Shown piece by piece: positions 49,494 through 57,805 of a DNA stretch of 64,000 nt. The translations under genes and the position numbers were made by a program. Position 1 is the first letter of the stretch. Each line of letters begins with the position of its first letter. The stretch is from Saccharopolyspora dendranthemae. GTDB taxonomy: Bacteria; Actinomycetota; Actinomycetes; Mycobacteriales; Pseudonocardiaceae. The stretch covers positions 248,001 through 312,000 of the forward strand of contig NZ_VIWX01000007.1 in NCBI RefSeq assembly GCF_007829955.1, in the 5' to 3' direction. A model generated the notes under the pieces. The model searched no databases. It saw nothing but the letters and a program-made list of their open reading frames with translations, and was not told where the DNA came from.

Positions 49494-51508
49494 ACCTCGT
49501 CGGAGCAGGCCTCGGCGCCGCTGCGGCCGCGGGTGCCCTGAGCGCGATCCTGGCGCTGATCACTCCGCGCGGACCGCGTCCCGTCCTGGTCGGTGCGGGC
49601 ACGGCCGTCGTCGGGATCGGCGGTGCGGTGGCCGGGGCGGGAGCCCTGGCCGGGCAGACGTTCGCGATCGAGATCCCGGCGCTGCTACCGCTGTTCGGCA
49701 CGTCGTTCACCGCCGACCCGCTGAGCGGCTTGTTCCTCGTGGTCACCGGCGGTGTCGCGATCGCGGTCGCGGTGTACGGGATCGGCTACGCCCGCCACGG
49801 CCTCGACGGCCGGGTGGTGCAGCTGATGGTGCCGTTGTTCGTGCTGGCCATGCTCCTGGTCCCGGTCGCCGCCAGCGCGGGCGCGTTCCTGGTGTGCTGG
49901 GAGCTGATGGCGCTGACCTCGTTGGTGCTGGTGCTCTCCGAGCATCAGCACCGCGAGTCCGTGGCCGTGGCCGGGCGCTGGTACGCGGTGATGACGCACC
50001 TCGGCGCGGTCGCGATCCTGATCGGATTGCTCGTGCTGGTGGCGCATTCCGCCGATGATTCGTTCCCCGCCCTGCGCGCGGCCGCCGAGACCCTGCCGCC
50101 GTCGGTGTCCGGCACGGTCTTCGTGCTGGTACTGGTGGGATTCACGTCCAAGGCCGGGATCTTGCCGCTGCACGCGTGGTTGCCGAGGGCGCATCCCGAG
50201 GCACCGAGCCACGTCTCGGCGCTGATGTCCGCGGCGATGGTCAACCTCGGCGTCTACGGCATCGCCAGGGTCGGTTTCGACCTGCTCGGCGGCGGTCCCC
50301 GGTGGTGGTGGCTGCTGGTCCTGGTGCTCGGAGCGCTCTCGGCGGTCTACGGGATCCTGCAGGCCGCGATGAGCAGCGATCTGAAGCGCCTGCTGGGCAA
50401 TTCGACGACCGAGAACATGGGACTCGTGCTGGTCGGGGTCGGCGCGGCCGGCCTCTTCGCCGGCGCGGGCGAGGACGTTCTGGCGGGGGTCGCGCTGTCG
50501 GCCGCGCTGCTGCACGTGATCAACCACGCCGCGTTCAAGTCCTTGCTCTTCCTGGCCGCCGGATCGGTGCTGCACGCGACCGGCAGCCGCGATCTCGACG
50601 TGCTGGGCGGACTCCGAGCGGGAATGCCCGTCACCACCTTGGGATTCGGGGTCGGATCGCTGGCGGCCTCGGCGTTGCCGCCGGGGACCGCGTTCGTCAG
50701 CGAATGGCTGTTGCTGCAAGCGCTGATCCACGGTTTGCCCGCCTCCGACGCGGCGACCGCGATCGTGATGCCGGTCGCGGTCGCGGCCGTGGCGCTGACC
50801 GCCGGGCTGGCCGTGGCGACCTTCGTCAAGGCCTTCGGAGTCGGGTTCCTGGCGCGGCCGCGCAGCGACGCCGCGGCGAACGCGACCGAGAGCCCGGTCA
50901 GCATGCTGGCAGGGATGGGGTTCGCGGCGGTCGCCTGCGTCGTCCTGGCACTGGTGCCGAGCGTCGTCCTGCCGGCCGTCGGTGCCGCGAGCACCACGAC
51001 TCTGGGGACCGGTGGTCCCGCTGCGAGCGGCCTGGTGGTGCTGCGGTTGAACGGGATCGCGGGGGTGCTCTCGCCCCTGCTGCTCGCCGTCGCCCTGCTC
51101 GTGGTCAGCGTCGCCGTCGTGGCGGCGGTGCGCGCGGTCGCAGCCCGTCGCGCCCGGCGAGCCGCACGGCTGTGGGACTGCGGCGCGGGACCGATGTCCT
51201 CCCGCACGGAGTACACGGCGACGTCGTTCGCCGAGCCGCTGCAACGGGTCTTCGACGACGTGGTGCAGCCGGAACGCGACATCGACGTCACCCACCACCA
51301 GGAGTCGAGCTACCTCGTGCAAGCCGTGGAGTACCGCCAGCGCGTGCCCGATCGCCTCGAACGGCGGCTCTACGAACCGGTTCTGCGGTCGTTCGCCGCC
51401 TGGGGCGGCGCGGCACGCCGGTTGGCCAACGGCAGCGTGCACCGCTACCTCGGCTACGGCTTCTGCACCGTGTGCGGCCTGCTGATCCTCCTGGTGGTGA
51501 TCCGATGA
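49490..51508 (+). CDS. Proton-translocating subunit, HyfB-like (Rv0083 type)
   Basis: 672 residues, about 16 membrane helices. Antiporter-like (NuoL/HyfB) signature: CWELMALTSLVLV, FTSKAGILPLHAWLPRAHPEAPSHVSALMSAAMVNLGVYGI with the key Lys and His, DLKRLLGNSTTENMG, and HVINHAAFKSLLFLAAGS. A long amphipathic C-terminal part ends in the last helix. The large subunit family moves protons in complex I and group 4 hydrogenases. Starts at ATG 49490, overlapping the previous stop by four bases. Confidence 0.9.
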   Translation: MNLVGAGLGAAAAAGALSAILALITPRGPRPVLVGAGTAVVGIGGAVAGAGALAGQTFAIEIPALLPLFGTSFTADPLSGLFLVVTGGVAIAVAVYGIGYARHGLDGRVVQLMVPLFVLAMLLVPVAASAGAFLVCWELMALTSLVLVLSEHQHRESVAVAGRWYAVMTHLGAVAILIGLLVLVAHSADDSFPALRAAAETLPPSVSGTVFVLVLVGFTSKAGILPLHAWLPRAHPEAPSHVSALMSAAMVNLGVYGIARVGFDLLGGGPRWWWLLVLVLGALSAVYGILQAAMSSDLKRLLGNSTTENMGLVLVGVGAAGLFAGAGEDVLAGVALSAALLHVINHAAFKSLLFLAAGSVLHATGSRDLDVLGGLRAGMPVTTLGFGVGSLAASALPPGTAFVSEWLLLQALIHGLPASDAATAIVMPVAVAAVALTAGLAVATFVKAFGVGFLARPRSDAAANATESPVSMLAGMGFAAVACVVLALVPSVVLPAVGAASTTTLGTGGPAASGLVVLRLNGIAGVLSPLLLAVALLVVSVAVVAAVRAVAARRARRAARLWDCGAGPMSSRTEYTATSFAEPLQRVFDDVVQPERDIDVTHHQESSYLVQAVEYRQRVPDRLERRLYEPVLRSFAAWGGAARRLANGSVHRYLGYGFCTVCGLLILLVVIR

Positions 51509-52461
51509 ACGCGCTGGGAGTGATCGGCGGGGTCCTGCAGTGCGCGCTCGTCGTCGCGGGATCGCCCCTCCTGGTCGGCGCGATGCGCCAGGTCCGGGCC
51601 CGCCTGGAGGGGCGGGCCGGTGCTGGGATCGGTCAACCGTGGCGTGACCTGCGCAAGCTGCTGCGCAAGGAGTCGATCTCGCCTCGGGGCACGAGCGAGG
51701 TGTTCCGCATCGCGCCGGTGCTGCTGGTGTCCACGACCGCGGTCGTCGCGATCGTGGTCCCGTTCGTGACGACCGCCTCCGCGGTGGATCCCGTCGCGGA
51801 CCTGTTCGCGGTGGTCGCCCTGCTCGCGCTGGGCACCGTCGTGCTGGCGCTGGCGGGACTGGACACCGGCACCGCGTTCGGCGGCATGGGCGCGAGCCGG
51901 GAGATGACCATCATCGCGCTCGTCGAGCCGACGCTGCTGGTGTCGATCTTCGCGTTGTCGGTGCGCGTCGGCTCCACCAACCTGGGCGCGATCGTCACCT
52001 CGACCTTGCACGACCCGGCGCGGGTGATCTCGCCGGTCAGCCTGCTGGCGGCGGTCGCCCTCGCGGTGGTGATCATCGCCGAGACCGGCCGGCTGCCGGT
52101 GGACAACCCCGCCACGCACCTGGAGCTGACGATGGTGCACGAGGCGATGATCCTGGAGTACTCCGGGCGGGACCTGGCCCTGATCGAGTGGGCGTCGGCG
52201 ATGCGGCTGACCGTGTTCCTGGGGCTGCTGGCGAACCTGTTCGTCCCGTGGGGCATCGCGACGAGCGCCGCGCCCCTCGCACTGCTCGGGGGCGTTGCGG
52301 CCTTCGCGGTCAAGGTGGCGCTGCTCGGGCTGCTGCTCGCGGCGGGCGAGGTGTTCCTGGCCAAGCTGCGCCTGTTCCGAGTGCCCGAGCTGCTGGCGGG
52401 GTCGTTCCTGCTCTCGCTGCTGGCGGTGGCCGCGTCCTTCTTCCTCGCCCAGCCCCACTGA
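51505..52461 (+). CDS. Membrane anchor subunit, NuoH/HycD-like (Rv0084 type)
   Basis: 318 residues with about eight helices. GIGQPWRDLRKLLRKESI is the conserved first cytosolic loop, GASREMTIIALVEPTL and AETGRLPVDNPATHLELTMVHEAMILEYSGRDLALIEWA are the NuoH/HycD loops that contact the hydrophilic arm, with the usual acidic residues. ATG 51505 overlaps the previous stop (ATGA). Confidence 0.92.
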   Translation: MNALGVIGGVLQCALVVAGSPLLVGAMRQVRARLEGRAGAGIGQPWRDLRKLLRKESISPRGTSEVFRIAPVLLVSTTAVVAIVVPFVTTASAVDPVADLFAVVALLALGTVVLALAGLDTGTAFGGMGASREMTIIALVEPTLLVSIFALSVRVGSTNLGAIVTSTLHDPARVISPVSLLAAVALAVVIIAETGRLPVDNPATHLELTMVHEAMILEYSGRDLALIEWASAMRLTVFLGLLANLFVPWGIATSAAPLALLGGVAAFAVKVALLGLLLAAGEVFLAKLRLFRVPELLAGSFLLSLLAVAASFFLAQPH

Positions 52462-52498
52462 TGGGAACGATCATGACGACCGAGCGAGAAGTGGCCCC

Positions 52499-53161
52499 AT
52501 GAGCCCCGATCTCTACGTCCACCTGCTGGACCTGGCCTGCGGGGTCCTGCTGCTCACCGCCGTGCTGGTGCTGTGGCGCCGGGAACTCGCCGTCATCATC
52601 CGCGTTTTCGCGGTGCAGGGACTGGCGCTGGCGGCGCTCGTCGCGGTGCTGGCCGCGCACGAGGGCTCGATCGAGCTGGGAGCTGTCGCGGTCGGGATCC
52701 TCGTGCTGCGGGCCGGGGTGCTTCCCGCGCTGCTGCGACGCGCTCTGGCGGCGACCGGCGAGGAGCGCCGGGAGACGCGGCCGCTGGTCAACGTCGCCTC
52801 CTCGCTGCTCGCCGCCGCGGTGCTGACGCTGCTGGGCTACGCCGTGTCGCAGCCGCTGGTCGCCCTGGCTCCGTCGCCGGCGACGCAGGCCGTCGCGGTG
52901 GGCGTGACCGTCGTGCTGATCGGGTTCTTCGTGCTGGTCACCCGGCGACGAGCGCTGTCCCAGCTGGTCGGGTTCCTGCTGATGGACAACGGCATCACCG
53001 CGGTCGGGTTCCTCACCACCTCCGGGGTGGGGCTCGTCGTGGAGCTGGGGGTGTCCCTGGACGTGCTGCTGGCCGTCCTCGTCCTCCAGATCCTGACCAC
53101 GCGGATGCGGGACACCTTCGGAGACACCGATCTGGACGAACTGAGGGAGCTGCGCGACTGA
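52499..53161 (+). CDS. HyfE/HycP-like membrane subunit (Rv0085 type)
   Basis: 220 residues, six to seven helices, ending in an acidic DTFGDTDLDELREL tail. Segments LDLACGVLLLTAVLVLWRREL and LVGFLLMDNGITAVGFLTT match HyfE, a NuoK-like subunit. A 37-nt spacer separates it from the preceding gene; its stop overlaps the next start (TGATG). Confidence 0.87.
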   Translation: MSPDLYVHLLDLACGVLLLTAVLVLWRRELAVIIRVFAVQGLALAALVAVLAAHEGSIELGAVAVGILVLRAGVLPALLRRALAATGEERRETRPLVNVASSLLAAAVLTLLGYAVSQPLVALAPSPATQAVAVGVTVVLIGFFVLVTRRRALSQLVGFLLMDNGITAVGFLTTSGVGLVVELGVSLDVLLAVLVLQILTTRMRDTFGDTDLDELRELRD

Positions 53162-54642
53162 TGACCACCCTCCTGCTCCTCGTCCCCGTCGCCGTCCCCG
53201 TTCTCGCGGCCGGGATCTACGCGCTGGTGGGGTGGCACCGCGCCAGCGCGTGGATCAGCGCCGCGAGCGCCGGAATCGTGCTGACCGCAGCGATTTCCGT
53301 CGCCTCGGCCGTCATCAGCGGCGGGCCGGTCAGCACCCTGGGCGGATCGTTGCGGGCGGATGCGCTGAGCGCGTTCATGCTCGTCGTGATCGGGGCCGTC
53401 GCTCTCCTGGCCACTGCGGCCACCCCCGACCACCTGCGCACCGAGATCGGCGCCGGGCGGGCGAGCGCGCGCACCGCGGCCCGGCACAGCCTGCTGGTCC
53501 AGCTGTTCCTCGCGGCCATGTCGCTGGCGGTGCTGGCCGCGAGCCTCGGGGTGCTGTGGGTCGCGGTCGAGGCCACCACGATCGTCACCGCGTTCCTCGT
53601 GGGACAGCGCCGAACCCGGTCGGCGGTGGAGGCGGCGTGGAAGTACGTGGTGATCTGCTCGGCGGGGATCGCGCTGGCACTGCTGGGAACGCTGCTGCTC
53701 AACTACGCCGCGCAGCACGCGGCTGCCGGGGTCGGGCTCGACTGGGTCGAGCTGACCGCTCACGCGCACTCGCTCGACCCGGACGTCACGCGGATCGCCG
53801 TGGCGCTGCTGATCGTCGGGTTCGGGACCAAGGCGGGACTCGCACCGATGCACGCCTGGCTGCCCGACGCGCACAGCCAGGCGCCGGCGCCGGTGTCGGC
53901 GTTGATGTCGGGCGTTCTGCTGTCGGTGGCGCTCTACGCGATCCTGCGGGTGAAGGTGATCGCCGACGCCGCCCTGGGTGTCGGCTTCGCCCGGACGCTG
54001 CTGGTGGTGATCGCCCTGGCGTCGCTGGCGCTGTCGGCGTCGCTGTTGCTGGCCCAGCGCGATTACAAGCGCATGCTGGCGTACTCCAGCATCGAGCACA
54101 TGGGCCTGATGGGCTTGGGCGCGGCGATCGGCGGGCGGCTCGCGATCGCCGCCGTCCTGCTGCACGTCCTCGGCCACGGGCTGGCCAAGAGCGTCCTGTT
54201 CCTCGGTGCCGGACGGATGCTGCAGATCACCGGGACCAGCCGCATCGACCGGGTCCGCGGCCTGGCCGCCCGGCAGCCGGTGCTGGCCGGGTGCTTCGGG
54301 TTCGGCGTCCTCGCGCTCATCGGGTTGCCGCCGTTCAGCCTGTTCGCCAGCGAACTCGGCATCGCACGAGCCGGTTTCGCAGCAGGACTCGGCTGGGCGA
54401 CGGCCGCTGCTCTCGTCCTGGTCCTCGTGGTCGCCGCCGCTCTGGTCGCCCACACCAGCCGCATGGTGCTCGGTGCCGCGCCCGACGGGCCCGGCGCGGC
54501 GAGCGCCCCGGCCCGAGCGCACCCGGCCGCCGGTGCAGCGCTGGTCGTCGGACTCCTCGCCTGCGCCGTCATCGGCCTCACCGCCGGTCCGCTGCACCCC
54601 TTGCTGTCCTCGGCCGCCGACCTCCTCGCGGGAACACCATGA
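53161..54642 (+). CDS. Proton-translocating subunit, HyfF-like (Rv0086 type)
   Basis: 493 residues, about 14 helices. VAVEATTIVTAFLVGQ, GTKAGLAPMHAWLPDAHSQAPAPVSALMSGVLLSVALY and LLAQRDYKRMLAYSSIEHMGLM are the antiporter-type signature with Glu, Lys and His of the proton path. Second pump-like subunit of the complex. Overlaps its neighbours on both sides by 1 and 4 bases. Confidence 0.9.
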   Translation: MTTLLLLVPVAVPVLAAGIYALVGWHRASAWISAASAGIVLTAAISVASAVISGGPVSTLGGSLRADALSAFMLVVIGAVALLATAATPDHLRTEIGAGRASARTAARHSLLVQLFLAAMSLAVLAASLGVLWVAVEATTIVTAFLVGQRRTRSAVEAAWKYVVICSAGIALALLGTLLLNYAAQHAAAGVGLDWVELTAHAHSLDPDVTRIAVALLIVGFGTKAGLAPMHAWLPDAHSQAPAPVSALMSGVLLSVALYAILRVKVIADAALGVGFARTLLVVIALASLALSASLLLAQRDYKRMLAYSSIEHMGLMGLGAAIGGRLAIAAVLLHVLGHGLAKSVLFLGAGRMLQITGTSRIDRVRGLAARQPVLAGCFGFGVLALIGLPPFSLFASELGIARAGFAAGLGWATAAALVLVLVVAAALVAHTSRMVLGAAPDGPGAASAPARAHPAAGAALVVGLLACAVIGLTAGPLHPLLSSAADLLAGTP

Positions 54643-56153
54643 ACACATCAGAAGGCAGGACGGTCGGCTACCGCCGCATCGCGCGCACGATCCGTCCCGA
54701 CGCGATCCCGGGCCAGGTGGCCGAGCTGCTGGAAGCGGGGTTCCGGACCGCCCTGATCGCCGGGCACGACGACGGGGACGCGCTGCGCGCCGTCTACCTC
54801 TTCACGCAGGCGGGCACCGATCGGCGCGTCGAGCTGCACGTGCCGCTGGACCGCGACCACCCGCACCTGCCCAGCGTGGCGGGGTTGTCGTTCCCCGCAG
54901 GCCGGTTCGAACGGGAGATGCGCGACCTGTTCGGCATCGTGCCCGACGACCACCCGCTGCCGCACCGCCTCGTCCGGCACTTCCACTGGCCCCGGGGCTG
55001 GTACCCGATGCTGCTCGACGCGGGGGGCCCGCCGGAGTTCGGCGACGTCGACGGGCCCTACTCGTTCCGCGCCGTCGAAGGGCCCGGGGTTTACGAGATC
55101 CCCGTGGGCCCCGTGCACGCGGGCATGATCGAACCCGGCCACTTCCGCTTCTCGGTCGTCGGCGAGACGATCCTCAACCTCAAGGCCCGCCTCTGGTTCG
55201 TCCACAAGGGACTGGAGAAGCTGTTCCAGGGGCGCCGTCCCGAGGACGCCCTCGACATCGCCGAGCGCATCAGCGGCGACACGTCGGCAGGGCACGCGCT
55301 CGCGTTCTGCCAGGCCGTCGAGGACGCGCGGTCGATGCGCGTCCGGCCCGAGACCCGGCAGCTCCGCGCGGTTCTGCTGGAGCTCGAACGCCTCTACAAC
55401 CACGTCACCGACCTCGGCGCGCTCTGCAACGACGTCGGGCACGGCATCCTCAACGCCCACGCGGGCCGGATCCGCGAACAACTGCTGCGCATCAACGACC
55501 ACGTCGCCGGGCACCGGCTCCTGCGCGGGTGCGTCCACGTCGGCGGCACGTCCCTCCGGAACCTGCCCGATCCCGGCGAGCTGGCGGACATCGGCGAGGA
55601 CGTCGCCGAGCTGGCCGACCTCGCGCTCGGGCACAGCGTGGTCCGGGACCGCTTCTCCGGCACCGCGGTCCTGACCTCCGAGCAGGCCGCCGACCTCGGC
55701 GCGCTGGGCTACGTCGCCCGGGCCAGCGGCCTCGACGTGGACGCCCGCCACGACCACCCGGTCCTCGACGAGCCGGGGGAACGCGCCTCCCGCGGCGAGA
55801 CGGGGGGCGACGTCCTGGCCCGCTTCGTCGTGCGGGTGGAGGAGATCGCCCACTCCATCCGGCTGATCGCGCAGCTGGTCGAGGCGCTGGGCGGCCGGAC
55901 GGGTTCCGGGGAGCCCGCCGAGTCCGGCTCGCGCGCAACGGGTTCCGGAGCGGGCATCGTGGAGGGCTGGCGCGGCACGATCGTGCACCGGGTCGAGCTC
56001 GGTGCCGACGGCACGCTCAGCCGGGTCAGGATCGTCGATCCCAGCTTCTTCAACTGGCCCGCGCTGCCCGTCGCGCTGACCGACACGATCGTTCCGGACT
56101 TCCCGCTGACCAACAAGAGCTTCAACCTGTCCTACGCGGGCAACGACCTCTAG
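54639..56153 (+). CDS. Fused NuoCD/HycE-like large subunit lacking NiFe ligands (Rv0087 type)
   Basis: 504 residues: an N-terminal NuoC-like domain (about 1-125, with FEREMRDLFGIVPDDHPLPHRLV) fused to a NuoD/hydrogenase large subunit domain (EIPVGPVHAGMIEPGHFRFSVVGE, LERLYNHVTDLGALCNDVG). In [NiFe] enzymes two CxxC pairs bind nickel. Here the first region reads ERISGDTSAGH and the second DPSFFNW, with no Cys; the protein has only three Cys, all elsewhere. It therefore cannot be a normal hydrogenase and fits the energy-converting hydrogenase-related (Ehr) group. Confidence 0.9.
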   Translation: MNTSEGRTVGYRRIARTIRPDAIPGQVAELLEAGFRTALIAGHDDGDALRAVYLFTQAGTDRRVELHVPLDRDHPHLPSVAGLSFPAGRFEREMRDLFGIVPDDHPLPHRLVRHFHWPRGWYPMLLDAGGPPEFGDVDGPYSFRAVEGPGVYEIPVGPVHAGMIEPGHFRFSVVGETILNLKARLWFVHKGLEKLFQGRRPEDALDIAERISGDTSAGHALAFCQAVEDARSMRVRPETRQLRAVLLELERLYNHVTDLGALCNDVGHGILNAHAGRIREQLLRINDHVAGHRLLRGCVHVGGTSLRNLPDPGELADIGEDVAELADLALGHSVVRDRFSGTAVLTSEQAADLGALGYVARASGLDVDARHDHPVLDEPGERASRGETGGDVLARFVVRVEEIAHSIRLIAQLVEALGGRTGSGEPAESGSRATGSGAGIVEGWRGTIVHRVELGADGTLSRVRIVDPSFFNWPALPVALTDTIVPDFPLTNKSFNLSYAGNDL

Positions 56154-56157
56154 AGCG

Positions 56158-56209
56158 GGAGCTGAAGGGAAAGTCCGAGCCCGTATCCCTGTACGCGGTG
56201 AACGGATAG
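56158..56209 (+). pseudogene. 43-bp direct repeat, right copy (adenylate cyclase tail fragment)
   Basis: 56158-56200 is identical to 48391-48433. The fragment reads ELKGKSEPVSLYAVNG and then TAG, the end of a class III cyclase, starting just 5 nt after the large-subunit stop, with no upstream cyclase sequence. The rest of 56154-56470 is AT-rich and holds the probable promoter of the next gene; nothing else is recognised in it. Confidence 0.88.
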
Positions 56210-56470
56210 CGGTAGGTTTTGGTTCACTTGCGAAAATCACGGATTTCGGATTGCCCATTCGAGTGCGTTCACAATTATCTGTCGGAATGTCGCCCTCGTC
56301 TTGCGCACGGATAGCGAATGTGCGTTTGCGTTGAATAATGTTCAGGTGTGATGATTTCGCTCCTTTTGGGGGTATGGAAAGACGAGTCCAGAAAGGCAGA
56401 CTTCGGGATCGATCACGAGAGAGGATCGGCTGCCCAGCGCGGCTGTCCCGTTGTCTCTGGAGGTATCCAC

Positions 56471-57664
56471 ATGGTTTCTCGTCGGCGGTTTCTCGGATAT
56501 TCCGCTGCGGCCCTGTCGGCACCGTTCTGGGCCCAGGCGATCAGCGCTCCGTTCGCCTCGGCGGCGCCGGAAAGCATGAAGTTCGTGCTGCAGAACAACT
56601 CCGGTGGACCGGCGAACGCGTACATCGCCGGTTTCTCGGACGCCGAGAAGAAGGCCGTTTTCATCAAGGCGGACGGCACCCCGTACTTCCCCGAGGCCGG
56701 CGGTCCCGAGCCCGCGCCGATCGGTGACGACGTCGCGATCCCGGTCGACGGCACCGTCGAGGTCACCGTGCCCCGCATGTACGGCGCCCGCGTGTACTAC
56801 TCGCTCAACGACACCCTGGAGTTCCAGGTCGTCCAGGGCGCCGATGGCACGACCTCGGTCGTGCACCCGAACTTCGTCTCCAGCGAAGACCCGAACTTCG
56901 GCAAGGACTGGACCTTCGCGGAGTTCACCCTCAACGCCGAGCAGATCTACGCCAACATCAGCTACGTCGACTTCGTCGCCGCGCCGATCGGTCTGCACCT
57001 GACCACGACCGGCAGCGGTGAGCAGGAAGTGCCCGGCATGCCCACCGGCGGCATGGACAAGGTCGCCGAGAGCCTCAAGGGCATGGGCGGCAACTGGGCC
57101 ACGCTGGTCCAGGAAGCCGACGGCAAGGTCGTGCGGGTGCTCAACCCGAACCACCGCGCCGGCGACTTCGAGGGCTACCTGGAGCCCTACGTCGACGAGG
57201 TCTACGCCAAGTACGCGGGCGAGTCGCTGTTCGTCGACACGCAGCGCGAGGACCTCGGCATCATCGAGGGCAAGGTCGAGGGCGAGGAGCTGGTGTTCGG
57301 CGGCGAGCGCTTCGCCAAGCCGTCCTCGGTGGACATCTGGGGCTGCAACAGCGGTCCGTTCGCCAACAACCCGGAGAGCGACTCGCAGGAGCGCCTGGCG
57401 ATCGTGCCGCGGCTGGCGGCGGCGTTCAACCGCACCACGCTGCTGATCAACCCCAACCAGCCGCACGAGGAAGACCCGGCGACGTTCTACCAGAACGAGA
57501 TCACCAACCACTACGCGCGCGTCGTGCACGAGAACCTGCCCGACGGCAAGGGTTACGCGTTCGCGTACGACGACGTGAGCTCCAACGCCGGTGAGGACCA
57601 CAGCGGCAAGGTCAACGCGGGCGACCCCGAGGTGTTCACGCTGACCCTCAACGCCCTGCGCTGA
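56471..57664 (+). CDS. Tat-exported GH64 beta-1,3-glucanase
   Basis: 397 residues. Tat signal SRRRFLG followed by a hydrophobic stretch and cleavage near FASAAPES. The mature protein matches glycoside hydrolase family 64 (laminaripentaose-producing beta-1,3-glucanase, thaumatin-like fold): LQNNSGGPANAYIAG, DTLEFQVV, WTFAEFTLN...ANISYVDFV. The Glu in FAEFT and the Asp in YVDF are 16 residues apart, the spacing of the family's catalytic pair. GGAGG stands 7 nt before the ATG. A secreted enzyme for fungal-wall or other beta-glucan. Confidence 0.85.
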   Translation: MVSRRRFLGYSAAALSAPFWAQAISAPFASAAPESMKFVLQNNSGGPANAYIAGFSDAEKKAVFIKADGTPYFPEAGGPEPAPIGDDVAIPVDGTVEVTVPRMYGARVYYSLNDTLEFQVVQGADGTTSVVHPNFVSSEDPNFGKDWTFAEFTLNAEQIYANISYVDFVAAPIGLHLTTTGSGEQEVPGMPTGGMDKVAESLKGMGGNWATLVQEADGKVVRVLNPNHRAGDFEGYLEPYVDEVYAKYAGESLFVDTQREDLGIIEGKVEGEELVFGGERFAKPSSVDIWGCNSGPFANNPESDSQERLAIVPRLAAAFNRTTLLINPNQPHEEDPATFYQNEITNHYARVVHENLPDGKGYAFAYDDVSSNAGEDHSGKVNAGDPEVFTLTLNALR

Positions 57665-57716
57665 CGAGCAGGACGCAGGCGGGGTGGTGAGTCGCTCCCC
57701 GCTGCGCAGGAGTGCG

Positions 57717-57751
57717 GCGGTGGCCGATCCACGACGTGGGTCGGCCACCGC
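57717..57751 (+). terminator. Terminator after the GH64 gene
   Basis: 11-bp perfect stem (57717-57727 with 57741-57751), extended inside the loop by CC/GG, followed by TCTCT. Confidence 0.7.
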
Positions 57752-57765
57752 TCTCTGCGCGTAGG

Positions 57766-57792
57766 GTTCAAGTCAACGGTGTTGACTTGAAC
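57766..57792. promoter_or_regulatory. Perfect 27-bp operator before the SDR gene
   Basis: GTTCAAGTCAAC and its exact reverse complement separated by GGT, 13 nt before the SDR start. It contains TTGACT (57782-57787). Typical TetR-type operator. Confidence 0.7.
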
Positions 57793-57805
57793 CTCGGAGG
57801 TGGGC

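Noticed and set aside
49685..51442. 585-residue minus-strand frame rich in Gln/Arg/His
   Set aside because: Shadow of the HyfB-like membrane subunit; the real protein has clear antiporter motifs.
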